From positions 124,001-188,000 of the forward strand of contig JALPQD010000138.1 in assembly GCA_023101885.1 (NCBI GenBank): a stretch of DNA of 64,000 nt, in the 5' to 3' direction. Below the pieces are notes generated by a model. That model did not search any database. It was not told the origin of the DNA and saw only the letters and a list, made by a program, of their open reading frames with translations. This stretch comes from Typhlomys cinereus. Its lineage: Eukaryota; Chordata; Mammalia; Rodentia; Platacanthomyidae. The translations under genes and the position numbers were made by a program. The stretch's first letter is position 1; each line of letters opens with the position of its first letter. Of the stretch, positions 24,210 to 35,142 are shown in pieces.

Positions 24210-24302
24210 TCGGACTAGGTACGGTGCAATCCAGTACTTGGGAGGCAAGGAGTGCAAGCTCAAAGCCAGCCTGGACTACATAGATTCTGCCTCAAAAAAA
24301 TG
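24210..24302 (+). repeat. B1-like SINE fragment
   Basis: Contains 'acttgggaggcaaggagtgc', 'aaagccagcctggactac' and 'tctgcctcaaaaaaa', sense B1 blocks without the usual head. Confidence 0.65.
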
Positions 24303-24309
24303 TCTTTAG

Positions 24310-24625
24310 TTGTATGCGTGGTGGAGTGTGTTTATATGTGTGCGCACGTTCATGTGTGTACATGAGTGCATGCACGTGGAAGCCAGCTCAACTCTGCAGA
24401 GTTGTTCCTAAAGAGTTGTCTACCTTGCTTTTTTTTTTTTAAAGACAATTTCTCTCTCTGGGAACCTGGACTGGCTAATTCTCCCCAGGGATCAATCTGT
24501 TTCCATCTTCTTAGTGCTGGAATTACACGTGTGTACCACTATATCTGGGTTTTTTACATGTGTGCTGGGGATCAGACAGGAGTCCTTATGCTGCCACAAC
24601 AAGCACTTTACCAAACCTTAGCTAT
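24310..24625 (-). repeat. B4-type composite SINE, antisense
   Basis: Order GTGT-rich tail, 'cacgtggaagccagctcaac', 'tagtgctggaattacacg', 'ctggggatcagacaggagtcc' and 'caagcactttacc': antisense B1-like body followed by antisense tRNA-like head. Confidence 0.6.
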
Positions 24626-24832
24626 TGCCAACTTGTGTCATGCAAAGCATCACGGACGTCTTTCTCCTCCACATACCACAGCAAACAGATGCTTTTGCCT
24701 AGTCACAGAAGTAGCTCTCCAGGCTCTGAAGACAGATATCACATTGCAACCAACGCCGCTGGACGATGCTAGATAATCGATCTTTGGTCCACACACAGAA
24801 GCCAAAGCTGGGGGGGAGGGTAAAGATCCAAG

Positions 24833-24910
24833 ATATCTGGGCATTTGCCTTGTGGTCCCAGGGGTCAGCCAATATCTGGGCATTTGCCTTGTGATTCCAG
24901 GAGTCAGCCA
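24833..24910. repeat. 39-bp tandem duplication
   Basis: Two head-to-tail 39-bp copies (24833-24871 and 24872-24910) starting ATATCTGGGCATTTGCCTTG differ at three positions. A local duplication of single-copy sequence. Confidence 0.9.
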
Positions 24911-25124
24911 ATAACTAGCCGGACCACCACAATGTTGTGGTTAAAAACATCTCTGGGCCACTGTTCTGCATATCTGGGTCTTAACACAAGCATCTCAGAC
25001 GACACAACAGGGTGAACTAGTTTCCCTCCCTAGTTATCCAGCTCTTAGGAACCTCCCTCTTCCTCCTCCTCCTCTCCCCACCTCCGTTCCCCTTGGGTAC
25101 CTCTACTTACCCTGCCTCTGTTTT

Positions 25125-25440
25125 GAATCTCTAAAATAATGTGACAAGTTAATGATGGTACAATTATCTAAATGTTTAACAGACATGTTATCTAAGTGAG
25201 TCGGATGGAGATCCATCCCGCTGACAATAAACATCAATGGTGGAACAGAAAGCAATAGACAAATTATAGCAAACCCTGCAATTTCAATGCTATTAAATTT
25301 GGAGGAATAACAGCCTTGAGGCCTGTAAACTCTGAATAAAATAGGCCCTTGTGTTTGTCCAACTATTAAATCAAAATGCTACCAACATCCTAGAAAAAAC
25401 AAGGCGATTTATGGCTTTTCAAGTTTCGGTTACACATAGG
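25125..25440. promoter_or_regulatory. Candidate conserved non-coding block, AT-rich
   Basis: A repeat-free block with 'acaagttaatgatgg', 'acaattatctaaatg', 'gacaataaacatcaatgg' (forkhead-like ATAAACA) and 'ctattaaatttggagg'. The density of AT-rich developmental motifs is suggestive only. Confidence 0.35.
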
Positions 25441-25773
25441 TTTTTATTAACTTCATCCTGACACTGGGCGAAAGGCAAGAGGGTAAGAAGTAGGGTGGGA
25501 AGGGACAGAGGAGAGCGTGGGCACCGAGGATGAGGATGGCCTTAGGGACTCTGATGTGGGCAATCTGAAAGCAAACTGTGCTTAGGAAGGATGAGAGGAT
25601 TCTCTGATACCACCCCCATTCACTCTCTGGGACGCCCCGTGGTGACACAGAGGGAAGCTAACTCCCGTGGACTCAGCAGCTCTACTGAGTATTCCTGAAA
25701 TACTCAATAGACCAAGCTTGGAATCACAGTCCTAAGCAGTCAAATGCTGCTATGTAGAGCACGTGCATGCACA

Positions 25774-25775
<2 letters not shown>

Positions 25776-25813
<38 letters not shown>
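25776..25813. repeat. (GT)n microsatellite
   Basis: About 19 dinucleotide units, at the tail position of the antisense SINE that follows. Confidence 0.95.
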
Positions 25814-25814
<1 letters not shown>

Positions 25815-26060
25815 ATATAAAAGAGGGCACGAGCGTGTGTGCCTGTGAAAGTACAAGGGTGATACTGGGAATCACACTGGATTGCTTTACCTCCTTACTG
25901 CTTTGCTCTGAGATCTATCAGAATCTGTCTGTCGAAAACAGAATTACAGATCCGCTACCATTTTCCACCTGGTATTTTTAAGTGACACCTGGGGATTTGA
26001 ACTCAGGTCCTTTTGCTTGCAAGGCAAAGGCCCTGAGCCAATTCCCCAGCTCTCTAGAGC
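25776..26060 (-). repeat. Older tRNA-SINE copy, antisense, with GT tail
   Basis: After the GT run come 'atcacactggattgctttac', 'tccgctaccattttccacctg' and 'ggatttgaactcaggtcctt' then 'ccctgagccaattccccagc'. It is the reverse complement of the family member at 43733-44010. Confidence 0.7.
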
Positions 26061-26199
26061 TGTTTCCAAACAGCACAATGTCTCTATACATAATCCTCTA
26101 CCTGAGCTCAGTATATATTTAATACAGTTATGGAATAAGCTTTCAAACAAAGAGAAGGAAACACAGTATATAGCTGAGGGAGAAAAACTACAGATCTCC

Positions 26200-26432
26200 A
26201 AGGTAAAAACAGTAAGCAGCTCACATGAAATACGCTGCTTTATGTCCCAGGCTGGCTTCAAGCTCTCAGTGTGGCCAAGAATGCTAACTTCTAATCTTCT
26301 TGCCTCCACCTGCAGGGTTCTGGGATTACAGGAATGTACTACCATGCATAACTGATGCAGTGCTGGGGACTGAACCAGAGCGTCCTGCATTACACATGTG
26401 GTCTACCCACTGAGCCTCATTCCCAGCCTCAG
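26200..26432 (-). repeat. B1 plus tRNA-like composite SINE, antisense
   Basis: Antisense B1 body ('gtcccaggctggcttcaagc', 'ttctgggattacaggaatg') directly followed by an antisense tRNA-like head ('ctggggactgaaccagagcg', 'cccactgagcctcattccc'), i.e. B4-like arrangement. Confidence 0.7.
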
Positions 26433-26554
26433 CCATCTATTATTAGACATACATTTCAAATTTGAAGACAGGCTGAGGAAAAAGCATGCCATCAGTACGA
26501 GATCAGGGCATAGACACAGAACCACGAACTGTCATCCTTTTGATCCATTTCCTA

Positions 26555-26650
26555 TACCCTACATGTGAGAGAGGCAGAGACATGAACAATGTCCGTATCA
26601 TGCAGCAAGCCTGTGGCAGAACCAGGATGAGAACCTTATTCTGCTCCCCA
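26555..26650 (-). repeat. MIR SINE, antisense
   Basis: 'catgcagcaagcctgtggc' and 'agaaccaggatgagaacc' match antisense MIR ('cacacagctagtaagtggcagagccaggattcgaacc' region). Confidence 0.45.
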
Positions 26651-26889
26651 GTGCCCCCCCCAACCAACCCAACAACAGTGATGGAAGCCATTGCTGCTAA
26701 GGTAGGAGGTACTGCCACTTCCCTCTCCTGGGGCCCAGCACCAGCACCAGGCACGAGGCGATGCTCAAAGTGAACCATGAGAAAAGATGTTCCAACATTT
26801 CCTAACTCGACTTGGGACAATTCTCTTTCCCAGTGCCAAGATGACCCGGCACCACTGATCCCTTCAGAACATGACCTCGAGGACACAGG

Positions 26890-27250
26890 AGATGGTTCAG
26901 TGGAGAAGATATTTGCCCTGCAAGAGTGAGACCAGAGTCCACGTCCCCAGAATCCACATAAAAGCCGGACAGGCCTGCCTGTATTCCCAGCACCCAGGAG
27001 GCAAAGACAGGAATCTCTAGACAAGCAGGCCAGCTAGACTAAAAATGTACAAGCTGTGGGCCAAAATGAAAGGCCCTTCCTCAAGGGTGACAAAAGACAT
27101 TTGATGTCAACTTCAGGCCTCTGTATGTATGTGTACATGTGTATATGCATATGCAGATGTGCTCCCATACACACGTACATCCCCCATGCTCCAGTACCAC
27201 CATACACATACATGCATACAAACATATATGTGCATGTACACAAAAAATAA
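26890..27250 (+). repeat. B4-type composite SINE with CATA-rich tail
   Basis: Sense head 'agatggttcagtggagaag', 'gcctgcctgtattcccagc', 'acccaggaggcaaagacagg', 'gatgtcaacttcaggcctct' and a long GTAT/CACATA tail ending in an A-rich run. Confidence 0.65.
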
Positions 27251-27299
27251 ACAACAAACCCCACTGCTGCAGGGCAGTGATGCTTTTCATGGAAAGTAT

Positions 27300-27445
27300 G
27301 GGAGAGTCAGGTGGGCTATAATCCCAGCACTGGGGAGGCAGACTAAAGGGACCAGAAATTTGAGATCAAAACTCAACTAAGTTGCTTCTTTTCAGTTAGA
27401 AATCAGCTTGGATTACATGAGACTTTCTTAGAAAAAAAAAAAAAG
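27300..27445 (+). repeat. B1-like SINE
   Basis: 'taatcccagcactggggagg', an extended middle and 'agcttggattacatgagac' before a 14-A tail. Confidence 0.65.
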
Positions 27446-27689
27446 GAAGAGAGGGAGGGAGGAAAAGAAAAGAAAAGGTGTTAAGAAGAGGGAACAAATG
27501 AATTTTCAGGGCAGCAAAATCATGAGTCATACATAGGTCCAAACACAGAGTGTCCTACACCAAGAGAATGTCAACTATGGCCTTTTGGTGACAGTGAGTC
27601 TGCATAGCTGGTGTGGCTGTGATGAATGGACCACAGTGCTGTGGACTTCTGACAGTGTGTACTATGGGGACAGGGGCGACCCGGAGAAT
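27446..27689. other. Intronic sequence, nothing recognised
   Basis: A short purine-rich GGAA/GGGA tail adjoining the B1 and then unassigned sequence. Confidence 0.5.
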
Positions 27690-28185
27690 CTCTGTACTTT
27701 CCAGACCATTTTGCTACAAACTTAAAAATAAAATAAAAATAACTGCTCTAAATATTAAAATTAATAGCATTACTTTAAAAGCCAGGATGGGAGGGGGGGC
27801 CCTCCAGAAGGTGGCCAGAGGGATTCTGGGAGAAAGCGGCTTGTCTAAGCCAGCGAGTGACAGCTGGATTGTCCCTCCCCGCTTTGTGGCAGGCAGCTCC
27901 AACAGAGCCGAGAGCTCTGTGCTTGGAAAATAAAACTCTATATTAGGCATCCAACATGCCTTTATAGTAACAGCATGAAATTAGGTCAAGAGTAAATCTA
28001 TGCTGGGGCACTGACTGTACAAACAGCAGCACGTGACCCGCCCTCCCCAGGGGCCTATGACGTTCTGTGGCCATTCTGGGGCTTGAGCTTTCTCATGTTG
28101 AATTCCTTGGCGCACCATGTGAAATGCTATACAAATCACCTCTGATATTTATAAAAGTCAAATGCGATTATGTTTTCAATGGGAA
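27690..28185. promoter_or_regulatory. Candidate conserved non-coding block with E-box
   Basis: Repeat-free block with AT-rich 5' part ('aaatattaaaattaatagc') and a 3' part containing the palindromic E-box CACGTG at 28030-28035 in the context GCACGTGACC, a good USF/MITF/TFE-type site. No exon signal. Confidence 0.35.
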
Positions 28186-28779
28186 GTCATGCCAACCTGC
28201 AAGAAGCCCACATGTCCTTCTGGTAACTCAACTGTCCTGCTGTCCCCACTCCCCCCTTTCTACTTTAGGCAGAGGCCAGAGGTTCTTGCTTCATTTTTTT
28301 ATTTCATGTAAAGTTTCAAGGATACTGAGTTATTGCTCATGTTATTGCATCTTCTTCTCTCTCATGTCTCCTCTGGGGCAGGGCACTGGGGGCGGGGGAG
28401 GCGGAGCAAGACAGGTTGCTGGTTTACCCACTGTGTGTAGACTCAGGCCAGCCACCCAGACATGGCGGTGGCATCTAGATCACAGCACTGTTCCTTCAGC
28501 CAGATCCGGTGCGGCAGAAGGGCAAGGCTGGCTGGGAGTCACACTAAGGGAAGGACTGTTGATGCTCACCTGACCTCCCTCTCTCCTCACCTCCACAGAA
28601 AGCCTTCCAAACAAGGGCTACATGCTGCAATAAGCCGGGATGCCCCGATGATTATTTCAAGCACCTCTAACACAGACGTGAGAGAAAGGAAGCAGAAGGC
28701 CAACACACCAAGGTAGGAGAAGCACTTTCGCCCCTTCAAAGGGATCACGAAGTCAGAGAGCCTGGGGAACACCTCTGAG

Positions 28780-29085
28780 CTGACTGATGAGTCTGTGTTG
28801 CCACTTGACTGGGTTTGGATCATCACTCAAGAGACAAGACACACTTCTAGGAGTGAATATCTTTAAGGGTATTTCCAGAGAGATTAACTGTGAAGACAGA
28901 CCCACCCTGAATGTGGGTAGTACCTTCCCACAGACTGGGGATCTGGACTGAACAAAAGGGGGGGAGCCGGATGAGTGCTCCCTTTCCCACATCTCTGCTT
29001 CCTGTTCTGCCAAGATGAGAGGAACCAAAGTGCCAGCAGCACATCACTGTTGTTCCCCACCATGATGCTCCTTCTGACTCATGCT
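28780..29085 (+). repeat. Rodent interspersed repeat, family R (copy 4)
   Basis: Shares 'ttgccacttgactgggtttg', 'gtatttccagagagattaac', 'cacccttgaatgtgggtag'-like text and 'ctggactgaacaaaag' with the copy at 12805. The 3' end after about 29085 is not clearly recognisable. Confidence 0.55.
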
Positions 29086-29406
29086 CTCTGCAAGAAGGAG
29101 GCCCCTGTGGCCAGAGGTCTTCCAGCACCCACTTCCTGCTAGATGTGAAGAACAGAGTACCTGGCATGGCCTTGCTACCAGGTATACCAGTGCTCCTTGT
29201 ACCAGGAGCAGAGACCTGTTTGGAGTCAACACCATGTTCACAAGAAGCAGAATCAACATTTGCATCTGACTGAGTGGCTTCCCTTATGATATGGGAACGT
29301 AGACACTGGGCACCTTCTATAAGACCTGTCAAAGAATTGTTTTGCAGCCAGAGTGAAAGAGAAGCTTTTGGCTGAAAGGAAAACCTTGTGGGTCCTAATT
29401 CTAGTT

Positions 29407-29419
29407 GGGATGTTTCACT
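29407..29419. repeat. Target-site duplication, left copy
   Basis: GGGATGTTTCACT, repeated exactly at 30100-30112 on the far side of the L1-like element. Confidence 0.85.
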
Positions 29420-30099
29420 TTTTTTTAATACATTTTTTATTATTTCCGCTCATACAAACTTAATAGGTAGACCAGTTCCCTCCCTCCCTCCTCCTCCCCC
29501 CAAACTCCCTGCTCCCCCTCCCTTCCTCCCCATCCCCCAGCGCCTCCCCCCCAATTCTCAGAGAGTCCTTTATTGTGTATGCCTAACTCTCCTCTGGGTC
29601 CTCCTCTCCAATGACGTACAAGGACCCAGTGGCATTTCCCTGAACCCTTTCTCATGTTCCCCTTAAGTATAGGAACACTACTGTGGCTGTCAATCCCTTG
29701 CCTCCAAGGATCTTGGTGCCTTTAGCTGATCCTAGACTTTGTGAGGTCAACAGTGTGTTGGACATTGCACAGGGCATGCAAAGTCCTATTATGATTGCTT
29801 CGGCCCTAACTAGTGTGGAGAATCTTGCAAATCTTGCTCCTCCCATCCTTTTGCTCTTACAATCATACGATCCCCTCTTCCGCAAATGGCCCTGAGCTTC
29901 AGGATGGGGGGAGATTAGGCTGGCCTAGTTCTATGTGGTTGATATAGAGTCTCTGAAGTTCTAGATTGTGGTTTGTTGATTTTCTTTTGCAGTTTTGCTG
30001 CTCCTGCAATGTCCTTCACTCCATCCTGATGGGCACTGTATGTCACCCCCTGGTCAGAGTCAAAAAGCTGTTAAACTGGAGTCTTGTTACATTCAAGGG
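29420..30099 (-). mobile_element. 5'-truncated L1-like retroposon
   Basis: On the minus strand the element ends in an AAATAATAAAAAATG-type A-rich tail preceded by a long purine-rich GGGAGGAGG tract, as in rodent L1 3'UTRs. Exact 13-bp duplications (29407-29419, 30100-30112) bracket about 680 bp, the hallmark of target-primed insertion. The inner part has no recognisable reverse transcriptase and minus-strand frames are short. L1 identity is inferred from the tail; another poly-A retroposon is possible. Confidence 0.65.
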
Positions 30100-30112
30100 G
30101 GGATGTTTCACT
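30100..30112. repeat. Target-site duplication, right copy
   Basis: Exact second copy of GGGATGTTTCACT. Confidence 0.85.
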
Positions 30113-31214
30113 CTTAATCGACAGCTCCCGCCAAACATGGGCTTGGAACTTCTGGTCTATGCATCAGGCTCAATACCCAGGTCCCACAGGAAGAGAAGAC
30201 AGTATTAAAAGAGGGAGCCGAGACACGCATGCTAGCTCTGGCACCACCATCAAAGATGAGGAAGGAAAAACCGTCTTAGTAACCAAGACTTAATAAAGGA
30301 AATGACTCCAAAGTATTCAACCTGCTCAGTCACATCCTTCAAGCACAGGAGCCTCAGGACCAAAGTTTTATTCACAATTCTGGACTTCGTCAAAGCACCT
30401 GGCCCACCTTTAAAAACTCGGGGAGGAAGTAAACAAAGGAAGGCTGGAGATGAAGCAGCTGTGTGGGTTATTCTGATTGGTGGCAAGTTAAATGAACCTG
30501 TCGGATTTGCACTCAAGTTGGGGCAGGAGGAGAGAGTGGAATAGCTCCGGTTCCATCCAGTTACCAAGCACCCTGCATCCATGGAGGTGAAATCTCATGG
30601 ACTTTAGCCAAGGTGACTATAGCCATCTTCCCTCTGCCCCTTTCTCATTTCCTTGTGGGGAAAAAGTAGGATGCGATAGAGTCCTACAAGAAGATGGTGG
30701 GAAATCTAGACTATCAAGGTCCTAACAATGGCTGATATGGGACTTCACGAGGGAAACTCAGTCCTAGAGTCCTTGAAGATACCACCAAGACCTCCCTGGG
30801 ATAGGGAGAATGTGCCTGGTGCACTGGGAGGCTGAAACACCTATACAACCCTATACGTGTCCAGCCTTGCTTACATACAATGGGGCAGTGGCAGCTTTGA
30901 TTATTCCAGCCTCCTGGTTCTTAACATCTACCCAGTATGACTCGAGAGTACTCAAAAAGTGTGACTTCATTTACTCCTCTTAACCACACTTAATGCGCTA
31001 CATAGTGACTATGGACTTGATGGAAACATCAAGAAATCACCTCTTGGCCAATGGGCATAGGAGGGACTTTGGAAAACCGTCTTCTCCTCTTTGGAGAAAG
31101 AGTTGAGTGCAGTTCCTTTCTACACCACTATTACTGTGGACTCCTACCTTGCTCACCTGCCCAGCGATGGGTCAGGTCCCTTCATCTCTGATGGCGACTC
31201 TGGTAACTCAGTAA
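30113..31214. other. Intronic sequence, nothing recognised
   Basis: A 110-residue minus-strand frame at 30250-30582 has no domain. No splice or repeat signal was recognised. Confidence 0.5.
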
Positions 31215-31465
31215 CGTTAAGCACCACCACCATGTCCCAAGTGCTCGGCTCCACGCAAGGCCTACGCTGAGTGCTTGTCTGGGATTATCATAGTACCACA
31301 TGCAGTAGGTACCAAAGTGTCTTGATGTTAACAGTGAGCAAACCAAGGTTTAGTTAGGGAACTTAAATGATCTGCTTAAGATCATAAAACTTACGAATAA
31401 TGAGGTTGTCATTTGAATCCAGACAACTCCTGACACCAGATTCCAAGTTCTTGGTCAATATGCAG
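31215..31465 (-). repeat. MIR SINE, antisense
   Basis: 'caaggtttagttagggaact', 'tctgcttaagatcataaaac', 'gtcatttgaatccagacaac' follow the antisense MIR order. Confidence 0.55.
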
Positions 31466-31889
31466 TGACATCATGAATCCTACTGGTGGACTTCAGACTT
31501 TGTGCCATTTAGGGTCCCTTTTCCCTGAGCTTGACATATTAGCCTAGCCGCTTCCATTTCCTAAAACCAAACCCCTGTGGAGATGATTCCACCTTCTACC
31601 CCTAAGCATGTCTAGCCGTCCCTGATGTTAGCTTCCCCAGCTCCACCTCCTCTGTCCCTCATGTCTCTGCTGCTCTGCCCCGGCACACGTGGACCCGCCC
31701 TGGCCTCAGTTCTCCCCAGTTCACACCACAGCAGGTGGCTGCTCCAAGCTGCCTACATATGAGTGCCAAGAGCTGAGGCTCACACAGGTCACCCTCCTGG
31801 TCTCCTCACTGACACCCCTGCCTTCTCTCCTCAGGACATGCTGAAGACTCTCCCAGCTGCTCCCCTCAAGCCCAGCAGCCAAGATAGCT

Positions 31890-32560
31890 CCTCTGCCCTC
31901 TAATTAACCCCACCCAGTAGTATCTGCTGCCCCCCAGAGCCTGTTGAAGTCCCAAGTGGGAATGTACAGTGACTTGAACAACATTATGATTTGTAAAACC
32001 CGCTCCTAATTAGTTTGACTTTGAATAAAGAGGGTAATTATTTTTAAATTTATTAACTGCTGCCTGACCGGAGAAGTTTCCAGATCAAGTGACATGAAGA
32101 AGCTATTTCTGTTCAGTGATGCAGCAATTTATATTACTGATCGGTCATTAAAACCCCTGGCACCAAACTACTTGTGTTTCCTCAGCCAAGATAGTGTCCG
32201 TGTGTCAAATTTCAAACTCCGAGTATAAATTAAAGCTGTTAATGGTATTTATCAGTTTATCTGGACTTAAAGAACTAATTGTTAATTTAAAATGCTCCTG
32301 CTACAGAGCCCAGGAGGAGCCTGGATGTCTGCATGAATGTGCACATGCACGCATGTGTTTTTTTCCGCTCTGATTTTACTCAACAGTGTAAGTTAAAAAA
32401 AAAAAAAACCCACTTCTGATGTGTAAATGAAGTACCAGCATCTCTGGGAGCTGCCTAGTTGTTAATTCCTCTCTGCTCTGCAACCCAAACATTTTGGAAG
32501 CAGCAGTGTTTTGCAATATGTATTTGTCATAATATAAAAGGTGTAAAATGATCTCTGTTT
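31890..32560. promoter_or_regulatory. Candidate conserved non-coding element, about 2.9 kb from the exon
   Basis: A repeat-free 670-bp block with clustered TAATTA-type cores (tccTAATTAgt near 32008, ggTAATTAttt near 32034), 'attaactgctgcctgacc', 'gcagcaatttatattactg' and 'ggtcattaaaacc'. The composition is that of deeply conserved developmental enhancers. It lies in the intron immediately 3' of the exon in transcription order. Confidence 0.45.
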
Positions 32561-33408
32561 ATCTCTTCAAAGTCTTTGCTGTACCCAAACAGAAAACCAG
32601 AATGTGACAACAAATCCAGAGCCCAGCCTCACTAGAAGTGTGTCCTTCCTGCCTGCCAACCGGGACCCATGGAGATCTTGTGGGGAGGCAGCAAGTGGGG
32701 GGTGGGGGGCAGGTCCCAGATACCAGGAATCTAGACCAAGTAGAGTTGAAAAGGGAAGCTTTGGCATTGCCCTTGGCTGAGCTAACCCTGGAAGTGGAGC
32801 TGCTTTCTATGGAATTTACTGTTCCATTTCAAGACTCCCTGAGAAGCACCATTATCGCCCATGTCCTATGTAGCATTTCCTATTAGCTCTGCTACCTCCA
32901 CACACGGAGGCAGCCTGGGACATGGATACCCAGGGCCATCTGATTCAGGGAAATTGTATCCTACCCCAAGAGGAGGATGAGGGCATCAGACTGGTGGGGA
33001 TTCTTACTTAAGTGGGTCACAGGTATCCACCAGAGGCCTGGTCAGGATGGGATCAAGAGCTAAATGACTGCACTGGCTGGTCATGATCCGCTTAGCCCCA
33101 TGATTTCACAGTGCACCACTGTGTGGACAGCCGAGAGGCAGTGGGAAGGGCACTGAGGTTGCAGGAGAATTGGCTCTGGACAACCCAGGGGGCATCGTCT
33201 GGGCCTCTTTCCTCTTGTCCATGCAGTGGGTGTGCTGAAGTGGCTTACAAGCTAATCAGGTGGCATACTACACCTCCGTAGGGTCTCCATCCTGTGTCCC
33301 CTCTCCTGTTAGCTGCTCCTGCCTGGGGACACCTGCTATTTCATCAGGCTTGTCAAGATCCAGTGGCTTTAGTGTTGTCAGTAATCAGATCATTCCCTCT
33401 CCTTGGTG
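32561..33408. other. Intronic sequence, nothing recognised
   Basis: No repeat or exon recognised. Contains a G-rich spot near 32694-32710. Confidence 0.5.
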
Positions 33409-33409
33409 C

Positions 33410-33441
<32 letters not shown>

Positions 33442-33451
33442 AGTGTGTGTG
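33409..33451. repeat. (GT)n microsatellite
   Basis: Interrupted GT run with one TAG interruption. Confidence 0.95.
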
Positions 33452-33494
33452 CATACACATGTGCACATGTTTGTGTTTCATTCATCCTTCCCTG

Positions 33495-33640
33495 CTACCT
33501 GACTGTAGATGTGCTCCTGCCACAGTGACTTCTGCACCATGATGGACTGCACCTTTAAACTGTAAGCCATAATAAACCTTCCTTCCCTAAGTTGCATTTC
33601 CCTGGTATTTTATCACAGCAATGAGAAAACTCTAAAGAAC
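33495..33640 (+). repeat. Rodent interspersed repeat, family R (3' end)
   Basis: 'ccatgatggactgcacctt', 'ctgtaagccataataaacc', and 'cacagcaatgagaaaactc' are the recurrent 3' module of the family. The GT run just upstream may mark the insertion point. Confidence 0.7.
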
Positions 33641-33769
33641 TCTGAGCATACGCAGGATAGAATCCACATTACAGCCCACCATCAGCAGCCATTCTGACCG
33701 GATCTGTCACCCTGTTCTTCAGGCTGCCCTCCCACCCCAACTTGTTAGATCCCCCTAGCCTTTCCAAGT

Positions 33770-34060
33770 GACGCTCATTCTGCCCAGGCGTTCCTCCAGA
33801 GATCTCTTCTTTTCCTTTCATTTTAGGTCTCTCACTGAGCCCTTCTCTACTTTACCTAAAACATCACTTTCCTTCTGCTCATTTCTTCTTAGCAGCACTT
33901 AATATAAACTGACATGTATTGTACACTTACGTGCCAATGCAGTAAAACCATCTTGGTTCCATGAGGGTCAGAAATATGTCTCATTATGTTACATATTCTA
34001 GGTCCAAGCCATCTTGGGCACATCATAGGAACTAAATAAATAGTTACTAAATCAAGCTGA
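33770..34060 (+). repeat. L2 LINE 3' end
   Basis: 'aaacatcactttccttctgc', 'agcagcacttaatataaact', 'ccatgagggtcagaaatatg' and 'ggaactaaataaatagttac' follow the L2 3' consensus order. Confidence 0.65.
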
Positions 34061-34064
34061 TCTC

Positions 34065-34260
34065 CTACTACTTATTGAACGCTTACCATGAGCCAAACAC
34101 TCCATGAAACACATGGAATAAAATCCTTTATGTAACACCCACTGGTATGTGTGAGGTCAGTACTCTCATTGTTCTGCCCTTCTAATTGGAAAGGGAACTC
34201 AAATGAAAGGGAGCTGGGTGTGAGTCCCCTGTTTATCCAGCAGGAAGTGGCCCAAGCAGG
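34065..34260 (-). repeat. MIR-like SINE, antisense
   Basis: 'cttattgaacgcttaccatg', 'gtgtgaggtcagtactctca' and 'ggaaagggaactcaaatg' resemble the antisense MIR order. Heavily diverged. Confidence 0.45.
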
Positions 34261-34309
34261 ACAATATTCAGACAGACCCATCTCTGAAAATAACACAGAT
34301 CTACCACAC

Positions 34310-34440
34310 CTGTCTTGACTTCTGACTCAGTTTCCTTATGTGTGACATGAGAACAGCCTCCTTCCAAGCTTACCAGGTGGCTGAAAGACTGGCCAGGAGG
34401 AATCAGGGAAGAATGCACACAGTAAGCACTCACTCGCTCA
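34310..34440 (+). repeat. MIR SINE
   Basis: 'tctgactcagtttccttatg', 'tgtgacatgagaacagcctc' and 'cacacagtaagcactcact' match the sense MIR 3' half. Confidence 0.6.
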
Positions 34441-34599
34441 AGGATAGTGACTCAATCCTCACAGCTGGCTGCATGAGGGTTTCAGAATTTCAGAAGAAGG
34501 AATGTGTGTAACAAGTTTCTGACCATTCCCTATAGGAATAATGCTTAGGTAAGACCACAGACTTTTTTTTTAATTCTTAAAGTATTCTTCTTAATTATT

Positions 34600-34912
34600 A
34601 TGGGGGACAGGGGGATTGCATGTGCCATGGGTCAGAAGATAACCTTGAGTGTTGATCCTTTTCTTCTGCTTGTTCGAGCCTGTGTTTCTAATTAGTGAGT
34701 TAGTATCCAGTACTTCATGTATCAGTCTATCTGGCCTAAAAATCCTGAGAATTCTCCCAGCTCTACCACACATCTTGTTGTAGGAGTGCTGGGATTACAG
34801 ACATGCTATTATGTGTGGGATTCTGGTGTCAGTTCTGGGGATTTGAACCTGGGTCCTCACGCTTGTGTGCCAAGTGCTTTAGCCTACTGAATTATCTCCA
34901 CAGCCCTAAGGA
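34600..34912 (-). repeat. tRNA-SINE/B4-like composite, antisense
   Basis: 'gtgctgggattacagacatg', 'ctggggatttgaacctgggt', 'gccaagtgctttagcctact' and 'tatctccacagcccta' are antisense B1-like and tRNA-like blocks. It ends about 240 bp from the exon's donor side. Confidence 0.65.
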
Positions 34913-35142
34913 CAAGAGATGTTCAAAGGTCTCTGCAACAGCCAAACACCTCCCTGAAGATGGGAGCTCAGTGGTTTGCTGCAGGACCTTGGCTTAATTA
35001 AGGGCTGCTATTGGCACATGGCAGAAGTCCATCCTCACTCACAGGCGACTCCCTGGACATGACCACACACTATGTGTGCTAAGAAGAGGATGCCACTTCA
35101 CAGCCAAGCGCCATCACACCTGGAGAACAGAGAGTCACGGCC

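Noticed and set aside
27541..27560. AACACAGAGTGTCCT as a further steroid-receptor element
   Set aside because: The left half-site lacks the required G; one mismatch to the core consensus.
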